Positions 1 through 6,638 of a DNA stretch of 13,645 nucleotides are shown here, in pieces. Each line of letters starts with the position of its first letter. The first letter of the stretch is position 1. The DNA is from Maritimibacter sp. (GTDB lineage: Bacteria; Pseudomonadota; Alphaproteobacteria; Rhodobacterales; Rhodobacteraceae): assembly GCA_020441225.1 (NCBI GenBank), contig JAGRMP010000187.1:4640-18284 (forward strand), given 5' to 3'. The notes beneath the pieces were generated by a model, which was given only the letters and a program-made list of their open reading frames with translations, had not been told where the DNA came from and made no database searches. The position numbers and the translations under genes are program-made.

Positions 1-860
1 GAGGCTTCGATCACCCGGCTCATGGCGCGGCCCGCGTCGGTTGCGACATAGGCGGCCCAGGAAATGAGGTACTGGTCCTCTGCGCTCAAGCCCTCGAAGA
101 AGGCCGGGTTCATCGTCCAGATATAGGGCGTGATCAGGTGATTGGTGATCGAAAGGTATTTCTGCACTTCGTTGAACTTGGCGAAGGCGATGATCGGCAC
201 CGGGTTCATCTGGCCGTCGGCGACACCGGTCTGGAGCGCGGTGTAGACCTCGGCCCAGGGCAAGGGCGTGGGCTGGCCGCCGAGCGAGGTGATGATCGCC
301 TCATGGGTGGGCAGCGTCATGGTGCGGATGCGCTGCGCCTCCATGTCCGCGACCGAGGTGATCGGCGCCTTGGACGAGGTGAAGGCGAAGAAGCCGCCCG
401 AATCGAGCAGGCCCAGCACCTTGAGGTCGGTCTTGGCTTCGAGATCGGCGGCGAAGGCCTTGCCGAAGGAGCTGTCGAGCGAGATCACCCTGGAGGCGAC
501 GCCGATGTTGGGGAAGGCGAAGGGGATGTCGAAGACCCCGACCAGCGGGTAGTGCTGGGCCATGCCGCCCGAGGACGAGATGGTGCTTTCGACAAGACCC
601 GCGCGGACCTGGTCGATCACTTCGTTGTCCTTGCCGAGTTGGCCGTTGGGGAAGAGCTGCACTTCGATCCGGCCGTTGGAATTGGACTCGACCAGCGACT
701 TGAACACCGCCGACATCGCGCCGGAATGGCTGGCGAAGGGATCTTCGGGGTTGAGATGCGCGAGCCGGATGGTGATGTCGGCGGCATTGGCCTGGGCGGC
801 GAGGAGCAGGCCGGCGACGGCCCCCGCGGCAAGTCTGGTGGCGGTTTTCATGAACGACAT
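1..860 (-). CDS. dctP: TRAP transporter solute-binding protein (DctP family), partial
   Basis: This is the periplasmic substrate-binding subunit of a tripartite ATP-independent (TRAP) transporter. It captures a small organic acid and delivers it to the QM membrane pair. About 286 codons are visible and the C-terminus runs off the left edge; family members are about 320-340 aa, so some 40 residues are missing. Residues 1-26 form a Sec signal peptide ending in AQANA before ADITIRLAH. Family landmarks follow: NGQLGKDNEV near 72-81, DIPFAF at 111-116, and MEAQRIRT near 173-180, where R179 sits in the region that holds the carboxylate-binding arginine of DctP proteins. PWAEVYTALQTGVADGQ lies at 201-217. 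The ATG at 860 has AAGGA six bases upstream; the in-frame ATG at 851 lies too far from it. It is the last gene of dctQ-dctM-dctP, 39 bp after dctM. Family assignment is firm. The ligand cannot be read from sequence; an organic or sugar acid is an inference. Confidence 0.95.
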   Translation of the reverse strand, partial: MSFMKTATRLAAGAVAGLLLAAQANAADITIRLAHLNPEDPFASHSGAMSAVFKSLVESNSNGRIEVQLFPNGQLGKDNEVIDQVRAGLVESTISSSGGMAQHYPLVGVFDIPFAFPNIGVASRVISLDSSFGKAFAADLEAKTDLKVLGLLDSGGFFAFTSSKAPITSVADMEAQRIRTMTLPTHEAIITSLGGQPTPLPWAEVYTALQTGVADGQMNPVPIIAFAKFNEVQKYLSITNHLITPYIWTMNPAFFEGLSAEDQYLISWAAYVATDAGRAMSRVIEA

Positions 861-899
861 TGGGGTTCCTTTCCTGTTGGTTTCTGGGCGCCCGGGCGG

Positions 900-2183
900 T
901 CAGAGGCCGAGCAATCTGGGGACGAAAAGCGTGAGGCCGGGCCAGTAGGCGATCACGAGCAGGATCGCGACCTCGGCGATGATGAAGGGCCAGAGCTCCC
1001 TGGTGATCGCCTCGACCTTTACGCCGGTGACGGACGACAGGACGAAGAGGCAGGCACCCACGGGTGGGGTCATCAGCGAGATGTTGAGCGCGAGGATGAT
1101 CATGATCCCGGCGTGCACCGGTTCCATGCCGATCTGCAGCGTGAGCGGCGCGAGAACGGGCGCGAGGATGATCAGCGTCGCGTTGATGTCCATCACCAGC
1201 CCGATCAGCAGGAGCAGGAGCAGGATGAGACCGATGATGACCTGCGGGTTGTCGGAGACCGACAGGAGCGCCTCGGCGACCGCCTGCGGGATGCGGTTGA
1301 AGGTCATCCACCAGCCGAGGATCGAGGCCGAGGCGATGATGAGGAAGATCACGCCCGTAATCCGGGTGGTGCGCACGGCGATCTCGTAGAGGTCGCGCCA
1401 GGTGAGCGCGCGGTAGATCACGCCGCCGACGAAGAGCGCGTAGGCGACGGCGATGGCGGCGGCCTCGGTCGGCGTGGCGAAACCGCCGAGGATCGCGCCG
1501 AGGATGAAGACCGGCAGGAGCGCGGCGAGAAAGCCTTCGCGGAGCGCCGTGAGCACGATGCGGAAACTCGGCCGCCCGGTGCCGCCGGGCAGGTTCTTGC
1601 GCTTGGCCTGGAAGGCGATGACCCCCATGCCGATGAGGGCAATCAGCAGGCCCGGCAGGATGCCGGCGGCGAAGAGCCCGGCGATCGAGACGCCCATGAT
1701 CGAGCCGTAGATGATTGCCAGCGTCGAGGGCGGGATGGTGGGGCCGATGATCGAACCGGCAGCGGTGACGGCAGCGGCATAGGCGCGGTTGTAGCCCGCC
1801 TTTTCCATCGCCGGCACGAGGGTGTTGCCGAAGGCGGCGGCGTCGGCGGTGGCGGAACCGGTTATGCCCGCGAACATCACCGAGGCCACCATGTTGGAAT
1901 GCGCCATGCCGCCGCGCATCCAGCCCACCAGCGCGTCCGCAAGGCGCACCAGGCCGAGGGTGATGCCGGAGCGGTTCATGATCTCGCCCGCGAGGATGAA
2001 GAAGGGCATCGCCAGGAAGGGGAAGAGATCGAGCCCGGCAAACACCCGGTCCGGCGCCATGGTCAGGAACCTGGGCCCCATGTCGAGGATGCCGATGACC
2101 CCGGCGACGCCGATGGAAAAGCCTACCGGCATGCCGAGGGCGAGCAGGCCGAAAAAGGCGACGGCGACCAGAAGCGTGCCCAT
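900..2183 (-). CDS. dctM: TRAP transporter large permease (DctM)
   Basis: This is the large membrane subunit that forms the transport channel and couples uptake to an ion gradient. The 427-aa length matches stand-alone DctM. The sequence is a run of hydrophobic helices (roughly 11-13) starting MGTLLVAVAFFGLLALGMPVG. It carries typical DctM stretches: FPFLAMPFFILAGEIMNRSG (about 54-73), GGMAHSNMVASVMFAGITGSATADAAAFG (about 91-119), AGSIIGPTIPPSTLAIIYG (about 147-165), and LMTPPVGACLFVLSSVTG close to the C-terminus. Its ATG overlaps the dctQ stop by one base (TGATG), which indicates translational coupling. It is followed after 39 bp by dctP. No frameshift or missing segment was seen. Confidence 0.97.
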   Translation of the reverse strand: MGTLLVAVAFFGLLALGMPVGFSIGVAGVIGILDMGPRFLTMAPDRVFAGLDLFPFLAMPFFILAGEIMNRSGITLGLVRLADALVGWMRGGMAHSNMVASVMFAGITGSATADAAAFGNTLVPAMEKAGYNRAYAAAVTAAGSIIGPTIPPSTLAIIYGSIMGVSIAGLFAAGILPGLLIALIGMGVIAFQAKRKNLPGGTGRPSFRIVLTALREGFLAALLPVFILGAILGGFATPTEAAAIAVAYALFVGGVIYRALTWRDLYEIAVRTTRITGVIFLIIASASILGWWMTFNRIPQAVAEALLSVSDNPQVIIGLILLLLLLIGLVMDINATLIILAPVLAPLTLQIGMEPVHAGIMIILALNISLMTPPVGACLFVLSSVTGVKVEAITRELWPFIIAEVAILLVIAYWPGLTLFVPRLLGL

Positions 2184-2752
2184 CAGTCGTCTCCCATCGT
2201 GACGAGCGTGGCGCCGGTCGCTTCCGGCGCGCGCTCGGCGAAGTAATCGTGGACGCCGATCAGGATGAGCTGCAGGCTGGCGAGCCCCGCGGCCAACGGC
2301 ACGCCCATGAACGGGTAACCCTTTGGAATGGCGTAGATCATCGTCAGCCGCGAAAACCCGCGCGCGGCAAAGCCGATCCCATAGACGAAAAGGATGAAGA
2401 AGAACGCAAAGGCGATGACGTCGAAGGCCACGGCCAGCCAGCGGCGGACTCGGGGTGGCAGACGGGTGAAGACGAACTCGACGCCGATATGTTCGCGGTG
2501 CGCGATGCCCGACGAGACCGCGAGCAGTGCCATCCAGATCATCAGATAGCGCGCCAGTTCCTCGGTAAAGGTGAGCGGCAGCGGGATCACGTAGCGCACC
2601 AGCACGCCGAGCCAGACGTCGAGCACCAGGAGCACGAGCAGCGCGACGGTGATCCGCTCGACGACCCAGTTGACCCTGAGGCTCCAGTACCTGGCCCTGG
2701 TGGCGATGCTGTTCACCCGGCGAATCCCCCGTTCACGGATGGTTGACGCCAT
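2183..2752 (-). CDS. dctQ: TRAP transporter small permease (DctQ)
   Basis: This is the small membrane subunit that partners DctM in the inner membrane. From the ATG at 2752 the product is 189 aa, with four predicted helices and the family signature FTEELARYLMIWMALLAVSS followed by REHIGVEFV. It is the first gene of the operon and overlaps dctM by one base. The start is uncertain. The ATG at 2752 has no clear ribosome-binding site, and the space before it is occupied by the inverted repeat at 2754-2771. An in-frame GTG at 2716 (residue 13) is preceded by GGGGGA with 8 bases of spacing and is a serious alternative; it would give 177 aa and leave the repeat in the 5' leader. Family assignment is firm. 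Confidence 0.94.
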   Translation of the reverse strand: MASTIRERGIRRVNSIATRARYWSLRVNWVVERITVALLVLLVLDVWLGVLVRYVIPLPLTFTEELARYLMIWMALLAVSSGIAHREHIGVEFVFTRLPPRVRRWLAVAFDVIAFAFFFILFVYGIGFAARGFSRLTMIYAIPKGYPFMGVPLAAGLASLQLILIGVHDYFAERAPEATGATLVTMGDD

Positions 2753-2753
2753 G

Positions 2754-2771
2754 ATGAAAATTGGTTTTCAT
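2754..2771. promoter_or_regulatory. Candidate operator between dctQ and the RpiR regulator
   Basis: The sequence ATGAAAA-TTGG-TTTTCAT is an inverted repeat with perfect 7-bp arms and a 4-bp spacer, in an AT-rich island within GC-rich DNA. It lies in the 66-bp gap between the divergent dctQ and RpiR genes. Regulators of this family bind inverted repeats near the genes they control, so it is a good candidate site for the adjacent RpiR protein, acting on both promoters. A partial second copy (GAATGAAAT) follows at about 2783-2791. I could not place -35/-10 elements with confidence. Confidence 0.6.
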
Positions 2772-2818
2772 TGGATCGCGAAGAATGAAATGACCTTTTC
2801 CGATAGCGCAATCCCGAA

Positions 2819-3679
2819 ATGCCCAAAAACGATGCAGCAACCCCGGCCCGATCCGTGACGATGCGGATTCATGAGGCGTATTCCGGATTGTCCGAGGGCG
2901 AGCGCCAGATTGCCGATGTGGTGCTCGACGCGCCGGCGGAGCTCGCCGTGGTGAACGCCAGCGAGCTGGCGCACCGGGCGGGCGTATCCAACGCCACCGT
3001 GAGCCGGTTCTTTCGCCGGCTCGACTACCGCAGTTTCGAAGAGGCACGGCAGGATGCGCGTGCGCTGCGCGCGACCGGCTCACCGCTCTACACCGGGCGC
3101 AGCGGTTCGAGCGGACGCGACCCGATCTCGCGCCTGCTCGCGGAGGATTGCGCGCTGATCGAGGCGACGTTGAGCCGTGCCAATCCGCTGACCCTGCGGG
3201 AAATCGCGCGTGCCGCCGCCCGGGCACCCCGCGTGCGCACGGTCGGGTTTCGCAACAGCCGTTTCCTGGCCGAGTACCTGACCGCGCAGCTCACGCAGAT
3301 GTGCCCGGGCGTCGCGCCACTGCACCTGCCCGGCCAGACGCAGGCCGAGGGGATCGCGGCGCTGGGGCCGGAGGACCTGGTGGTCGTTGTCGGGCTCAGG
3401 CGGCGGCCGAACGGGTTCGCCCGGCTCGTCGAGGCCATCGCGGCGCAGGAGGCCAGGGTACTTCTGCTCGCCGATCAGACCGTGCGCGAGGCCCCGGCGC
3501 ATGCGACCTGGACCCTGGACTGCGTGGTCGAGACCCCGCATTTCGCCGATTCCTATGTCGGCGCGATGTCGCTCCTGCGCTTGCTCGTGCTCGAAGTGCG
3601 CCGGGCTCTGGGCGAGCGCGGCAATGCGCATCTGGCGCGGGTCGAGGCGCTGCGCGACCGGCTGGACGAACTGGAGTAA
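2819..3679 (+). CDS. MurR/RpiR-family transcriptional regulator
   Basis: This is a DNA-binding regulator with an N-terminal RpiR helix-turn-helix (about 15-90, recognition region ASELAHRAGVSNATVSRFFR at 47-66) and a C-terminal SIS domain (about 135-265). SIS domains of this family normally bind phosphosugars. Here the glycine/serine-rich sugar-phosphate loop is replaced by VVVGLRRRPNGF (189-200), and the first loop reads VGFRNSRFLAEYL (142-154), so the ligand may not be a phosphosugar. The gene diverges from the TRAP operon with 66 bp between them. The best-known parallel is RpiR-type SiaR beside sialic-acid TRAP genes; control of dctQMP here is inferred. The ATG at 2819 has no strong ribosome-binding site, and an in-frame ATG at 2861 (residue 15) is possible. 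It ends 36 bp from the convergent HxlR gene. Confidence 0.9.
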   Translation: MPKNDAATPARSVTMRIHEAYSGLSEGERQIADVVLDAPAELAVVNASELAHRAGVSNATVSRFFRRLDYRSFEEARQDARALRATGSPLYTGRSGSSGRDPISRLLAEDCALIEATLSRANPLTLREIARAAARAPRVRTVGFRNSRFLAEYLTAQLTQMCPGVAPLHLPGQTQAEGIAALGPEDLVVVVGLRRRPNGFARLVEAIAAQEARVLLLADQTVREAPAHATWTLDCVVETPHFADSYVGAMSLLRLLVLEVRRALGERGNAHLARVEALRDRLDELE

Positions 3680-3715
3680 CCAACTGGAACCGCGCGCAGC
3701 TTGCGGCCCGCCGGA

Positions 3716-4402
3716 TCAGACGGCGCCGGCCTCGCGCGGCGAGTTGACGAAGATGCTCGGTCGCAGCCAGGCCGAGACGCTGCGGGTCAGGCTGGGATCG
3801 CCGTCCATGATCAGGTCGCCCTCCTTGATCGCATCGCGGTAGGTCCGGTCGCCCATCCAGATCTCGCTCAGCGTGCGGACGGTGCAGTTGAAATACACGT
3901 CGATGTCGCGGCCCGGGTCCTTGAGGCAGACCTCGGCGGTCTCGGGCTTGATCACCAGCCACCAGTCGCGCTGTTCGATGAGATCCGTGAAGCGGAACTT
4001 GATGACCGTCTGCTGGCCCTTGATCTTGTCCCGGTCGATGCTGCGTTCGAGGTAGAGCATCAAGAACTCGGCGTCGAAATCCTGGTCGAGGATCGTGTTC
4101 TTGGCCCAGATGATCCCCCATTCCCCGAGCGAAAACAGCACCGGCAGCAGCGCCTCGCAGGCGTCGGTGGGGTAATACTCGTAGCCCTTCTGACCCGGGA
4201 TCTTGCGCCGCACGAGCATGTTCTGCTCTTCGAGCTGTTTGAGGCGCTTGGTCAGCAGCGCCGGGGAAATGTCGCCGAACCCGCGCTGGAGCGTGTTGAA
4301 CCGGCGCGCGCCCATCAGGATCTCGCGCAGGACCAGAATCGTCCAGCGTTCGCCGAGAATCTCTGCAGCCTTCGCGATCGGGCAGAATTGGTTGTAATTC
4401 AT
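3716..4402 (-). CDS. HxlR-family winged-helix regulator with C-terminal SCP2-like domain
   Basis: This is a predicted transcriptional regulator of 228 aa. Residues 1-100 match the HxlR winged helix: NQFCPIAKAAEILGERWTIL (4-23), LMGARRFNTLQRGFGDISPA (29-48), then LLTKRLKQLEEQNMLVRRKI (49-68). Canonical HxlR proteins end near 110-120 residues. This one continues for about 110 residues that look like the SCP2/sterol-carrier-like domain fused to some HxlR proteins (for example VKDPGRDIDVYFNC-like strands at 160-173), a possible ligand pocket. Cys7 sits at the N-terminal position where redox-sensing HxlR proteins carry their reactive cysteine. The ORF stays open up to 4561, but the ATG at 4402 has GGAG seven bases upstream and begins at the conserved region, so I chose it. 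The gene diverges from the DUF1127-OsmC run, 179 bp away, and is likely its regulator. Confidence 0.88.
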   Translation of the reverse strand: MNYNQFCPIAKAAEILGERWTILVLREILMGARRFNTLQRGFGDISPALLTKRLKQLEEQNMLVRRKIPGQKGYEYYPTDACEALLPVLFSLGEWGIIWAKNTILDQDFDAEFLMLYLERSIDRDKIKGQQTVIKFRFTDLIEQRDWWLVIKPETAEVCLKDPGRDIDVYFNCTVRTLSEIWMGDRTYRDAIKEGDLIMDGDPSLTRSVSAWLRPSIFVNSPREAGAV

Positions 4403-4447
4403 CCACGCACTCCGGATCGGACGGATTTTCGAGGAAACTTCAGAAAG

Positions 4448-4484
4448 TGTAGCACGTTCCTTCGATTTTTGTAGCGCGTTGCTA
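4448..4484. promoter_or_regulatory. Tandem repeat in the HxlR/DUF1127 divergent promoter region
   Basis: Two 11-bp direct repeats, TGTAGCACGTT (4448-4458) and TGTAGCGCGTT (4470-4480), differ by one base. They start 22 bp apart, about two helical turns. The second extends into a TAGC-N5-GCTA inverted repeat (4472-4484). The site sits in the 179-bp gap between the divergent HxlR and DUF1127 genes, so it is a candidate HxlR operator. On the minus strand a possible -10 (TACACT, 4451-4446) falls inside it. The rest of the gap (4485-4581) shows only the DUF1127 ribosome-binding site. Confidence 0.45.
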
Positions 4485-4581
4485 TGTGGCGTGAAGTATT
4501 TTCGCCCGTTTCCCCCCGCTATCCCTTGGTCATCGGCAGACGGACACACCCGACGCCACATCAGACCAAGAGGAAAACGAC

Positions 4582-4788
4582 ATGAATACCAATGCCATAG
4601 AAGGCGCCGCGCCGCGCCGCACCGAGAAACGCGCCGCCATTCGCATGCGGCTGGAGCAGCGCCGCCAGCGCCGCGCCCTGACCCGCCTCAGCGATCACCT
4701 GCTCGCCGATATCGGTCTCACCCGCGCCGAAGCCGAGCGCGAGGCACGCCGGATGCTCTGGGATGTGCCGGGGCATTGGCTGGCCTGA
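4582..4788 (+). CDS. DUF1127 small protein
   Basis: This 68-aa, arginine-rich protein has the DUF1127 (YjiS-like) signature in its second half: RALTRLSDHLLADIGLTRAE (about 31-50), then EREARRMLWDV. The N-terminal part is basic and low-complexity (RRTEKRAAIRMRLEQRRQRR). DUF1127 proteins are common in Rhodobacteraceae, and CcaF1 of Rhodobacter sphaeroides, a member, binds RNA and acts in oxidative-stress RNA turnover. An RNA-binding role here is by analogy. The ATG has GAGG eight bases upstream. It is the first gene of the plus-strand run, 54 bp before the methyltransferase. The Rhodobacter CcaF1-linked CcsR sRNA motif (CUCCUCCC) was not found downstream. Confidence 0.88.
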   Translation: MNTNAIEGAAPRRTEKRAAIRMRLEQRRQRRALTRLSDHLLADIGLTRAEAEREARRMLWDVPGHWLA

Positions 4789-4841
4789 AACGCCGCCGGC
4801 CAGACCCTTCCCGGAACCAACACTCCAACAGGACCAGACCC

Positions 4842-5732
4842 ATGACCCATCACACTACCCCTGCCCCGCAATCCGCCACGCCGGTTTCTCCGCTCGTTGA
4901 ATTCTGGAACGACACCCTGGCGCCGAAATTCGTGAAATATCAGCACATCCTGGAAGGCGGCCTGTCGCGCCACAGCGCGGTGGTGATGCCGAAACTCGAG
5001 ATCGCCCGTGGCGACACGGTGCTCGATGTCGGTTGCGGCTTCGGCGACACCGCCATCGCCATCGGTGCCCGCGTCGGCCCCGAAGGAAAGGTTCTGGGCG
5101 TCGATTGCTGCGACGACTTCCTGGGCATCGCCCGGGCCCGTCCCGAGAAGATGTTCGCCCCGAACGTGCGCTTTGCGGCCTGCGATGCCGAGCACGACCT
5201 GGGCACGGCGGAATACGACTTCGTCTTTTCGCGCTTCGGCACGATGTTCTTCGCCAATCCCGTCGCCGGTCTCAGATCGATGCGCCGGGCGCTGAAACCC
5301 GGCGGGCGGATGGCCCATATCGTCTGGCGGGACCGCGCCGACAATCCTTGGCTGATCGCCGCGCGGGACGTGGTGCGGCAGTTCCTGCCGCCGCCGGGCC
5401 CCGATGCGCTGAGCTGCGGCCCCGGGCCGTTCTCGATGGCCGATGAAGCGGTAACGCGGGCCCAGATGGAGGCCGCCGGTTTCACCGACATCGCCTTCGA
5501 ACGGATCGACGCCAAGGTCAACGTGGGCCGCGACATCGAGGATGCCGTGTGCTTCCAGCTCGCAATCGGCCCGGCGGGCGAGACCTACCGTGAAGCGGGC
5601 GCGCTCGGCGTGGCGCGGCGGGCCGAGATCGTGATCGCACTGTCCGACCTGTTCGAAGAGGTGATCGAGCGCGAAGGCGGATTGTGGATGGACAGCTCGT
5701 CCTGGCTCATCACCGCCCGTGTCCCGGCCTGA
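4842..5732 (+). CDS. Class I SAM-dependent methyltransferase
   Basis: This is a predicted cytoplasmic methyltransferase of 296 aa. Motif I, VLDVGCGFGDTAIAIG, lies at about 64-79 and binds S-adenosylmethionine. The acidic loop GVDCCDDF follows at about 90-97, then FAACDAEHDL (about 117-126), YDFVFSRFGTMFF as motif II/IV, and LKPGGRMAHIVW as motif III. The pattern resembles the UbiE/methyltransf_11 group, whose members act on small molecules; the substrate cannot be told. The double Cys in the acidic loop is unusual. The reading frame is open from 4479, but the ATG at 4842 has AGGA eight bases before it and the upstream frame overlaps the DUF1127 gene, so the shorter start is used. It lies 54 bp after DUF1127 and 29 bp before the 46-codon ORF. 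Confidence 0.9.
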   Translation: MTHHTTPAPQSATPVSPLVEFWNDTLAPKFVKYQHILEGGLSRHSAVVMPKLEIARGDTVLDVGCGFGDTAIAIGARVGPEGKVLGVDCCDDFLGIARARPEKMFAPNVRFAACDAEHDLGTAEYDFVFSRFGTMFFANPVAGLRSMRRALKPGGRMAHIVWRDRADNPWLIAARDVVRQFLPPPGPDALSCGPGPFSMADEAVTRAQMEAAGFTDIAFERIDAKVNVGRDIEDAVCFQLAIGPAGETYREAGALGVARRAEIVIALSDLFEEVIEREGGLWMDSSSWLITARVPA

Positions 5733-5761
5733 CGGCCCCGAAACGCAGAAAGGAATAGCCG

Positions 5762-5902
5762 ATGAAGCACGCTCTCGTGAACCGTTTCCGCCGCTCGCGG
5801 CGCGATGCCGCCGCCCCGGAGATCCCGGACGGCCCCAGGACGCAGGCCCGAAAACGCCCGATGGGCGGCCTGCAGCCCGGACACCTCCTGCTGCTCCGCT
5901 AG
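5762..5902 (+). CDS. Putative 46-aa basic small protein
   Basis: ATG at 5762 to TAG at 5900-5902 encodes 46 residues: MKHALVNRFRRSRRDAAAPE at the N-terminus, a Pro/Arg-rich middle, and GGLQPGHLLLLR at the C-terminus. A strong ribosome-binding site (AAAGGAA) lies 5-7 bases before the start. The ORF falls exactly between the methyltransferase stop (29 bp upstream) and the osmC leader, in the same direction. There are about eleven Arg/Lys residues and no Cys. I do not recognise the family. A leader peptide, an RNA-binding micro-protein like its DUF1127 neighbour, or chance are all possible. The ribosome-binding site and position favour a real gene. Confidence 0.5.
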   Translation: MKHALVNRFRRSRRDAAAPEIPDGPRTQARKRPMGGLQPGHLLLLR

Positions 5903-5944
5903 GAGCGCAATCGGGGCGGCGCGCCGCGGCGTCCCACACCACGA

Positions 5945-6024
5945 CCCTCAACCCACCAACCCAACCCAACCCAACCCAACCAAACCAAACCAAACCAAGC
6001 CAAACCAAATCAACCAAACCCAAT
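5945..6024. repeat. C/A-only pentanucleotide array in the osmC leader
   Basis: Five perfect CCAAC units (5956-5980) are followed by three CAAAC units (5981-5995) and then degraded copies (CAAGC, CAAAC, CAAAT and so on) to about 6024. From 5951 to about 6023 the strand is almost only C and A. Six CCC runs (5945, 5952, 5960, 5965, 5970, 5975) mean that the minus strand reads GGGTTGGGTTGGG and could form a G-quadruplex. The array fills the 138-bp gap between the small ORF and osmC, ending about 10 bp before the osmC ribosome-binding site. Copy-number change would alter leader length, not a reading frame. Confidence 0.9.
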
Positions 6025-6040
6025 CCCGAAAGGAACGACC

Positions 6041-6604
6041 ATGAACATCCAGACCCAAGTGAAAGCCGACAACGGCGTCAACACCGAAGCCCTGATCGGC
6101 GCCCGCGGCGCCTTTGCCCAGGCCCCGGAGGCCGCGCAATTCACCTTCAGGAGCCAGTGCAGCTGGATCGAAGGCACCTACAACGCCAACCGGATCGGCG
6201 GCTACTTCGGCCTCGGCCAGGAGCACGAGCGCCAGCGCAGCTTCATGATCGAGAGCGATCATCCCAAGGTCTTCGCCGCCGCCGACCGCGCGCCGACCCC
6301 GCCCGAAATCGTGCTGGCCGCTCTGGCGAGCTGCCTCACCGGCGGTGTCGCCGCCGTCGCCCAGCACCGCAACATCCAGCTCAACGCGGTGGAAGCGACC
6401 GTCGAGGGGGACGTCGACGTGCAGGGCATCCTCGGGATGGACCCGGAGATCCGCAACGGCTTCTCGGCGATCCGGGTGACCTTCGAGATCGACGCCGACG
6501 CTTCCCGCGAAGAGATCGAAGCGCTGGTCGCCCAGTCGCAGAAGCGCTCGGCGGTGTTCGACATCCTGACCAACCCGACGCATGTCGCGGTCTCCGTCGC
6601 CTGA
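6041..6604 (+). CDS. OsmC-family protein (first copy)
   Basis: This 187-aa protein belongs to the OsmC/Ohr superfamily, whose best-known members are thiol peroxidases that reduce organic hydroperoxides. The first active-site region is clear: APTPPEIVLAALASCLTGGV (84-103), with Cys98 in the peroxidatic position. The region where OsmC and Ohr carry the second Cys reads SQKRSAVFDILTNP (166-179), with Ser instead of Cys, as in the large one-Cys OsmC subgroup. VEGDVDVQGILGM (121-133) is another family stretch. A further Cys at 40 could take part in disulfide chemistry, but that is a guess. The ribosome-binding site AAGGA lies six bases before the ATG. It follows the C/A array and precedes the FAD protein by 71 bp containing a hairpin. 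Peroxidase activity is not proven for this subgroup. Confidence 0.9.
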   Translation: MNIQTQVKADNGVNTEALIGARGAFAQAPEAAQFTFRSQCSWIEGTYNANRIGGYFGLGQEHERQRSFMIESDHPKVFAAADRAPTPPEIVLAALASCLTGGVAAVAQHRNIQLNAVEATVEGDVDVQGILGMDPEIRNGFSAIRVTFEIDADASREEIEALVAQSQKRSAVFDILTNPTHVAVSVA

Positions 6605-6610
6605 CCGCCT

Positions 6611-6638
6611 GCCCCTGCCGGTTCGCCCCGGCAGGGGC
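6611..6638 (+). terminator. Perfect 11-bp hairpin between osmC and the monooxygenase (attenuator, weak terminator or mRNA-stabilising stem)
   Basis: GCCCCTGCCGG (6611-6621) pairs perfectly with CCGGCAGGGGC (6628-6638) around a 6-base TTCGCC loop. It starts 6 bp after the osmC stop. The 3' flank is CCTCTCTCACC, with scattered T but no T-run, so full intrinsic termination is doubtful. Likely effects are partial termination or protection of the upstream mRNA, which would make osmC more abundant than the genes after it. Confidence 0.6.

Noticed and set aside
138..2246. 702-codon plus-strand ORF
   Set aside because: It lies antisense across dctP, dctM and dctQ. The product is low-complexity and rich in G, D, E and R, as expected of a GC-rich shadow frame; the TRAP genes on the other strand are unmistakable.
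3680..3715. Bidirectional terminator between rpiR and hxlR
   Set aside because: Only a 4-bp stem (CGCA-GCT-TGCG) is visible and there is no T-run.
4403..4561. 53-codon N-terminal extension of the HxlR protein
   Set aside because: The conserved HxlR region begins at the ATG at 4402, which has its own ribosome-binding site, and the extension would cover the likely promoter.
5945..6024. CRISPR array or telomere-type repeat
   Set aside because: The units are 5 bp with no spacers and lie inside an operon; the likeness to telomere-type CCCAA repeats is coincidental base composition.
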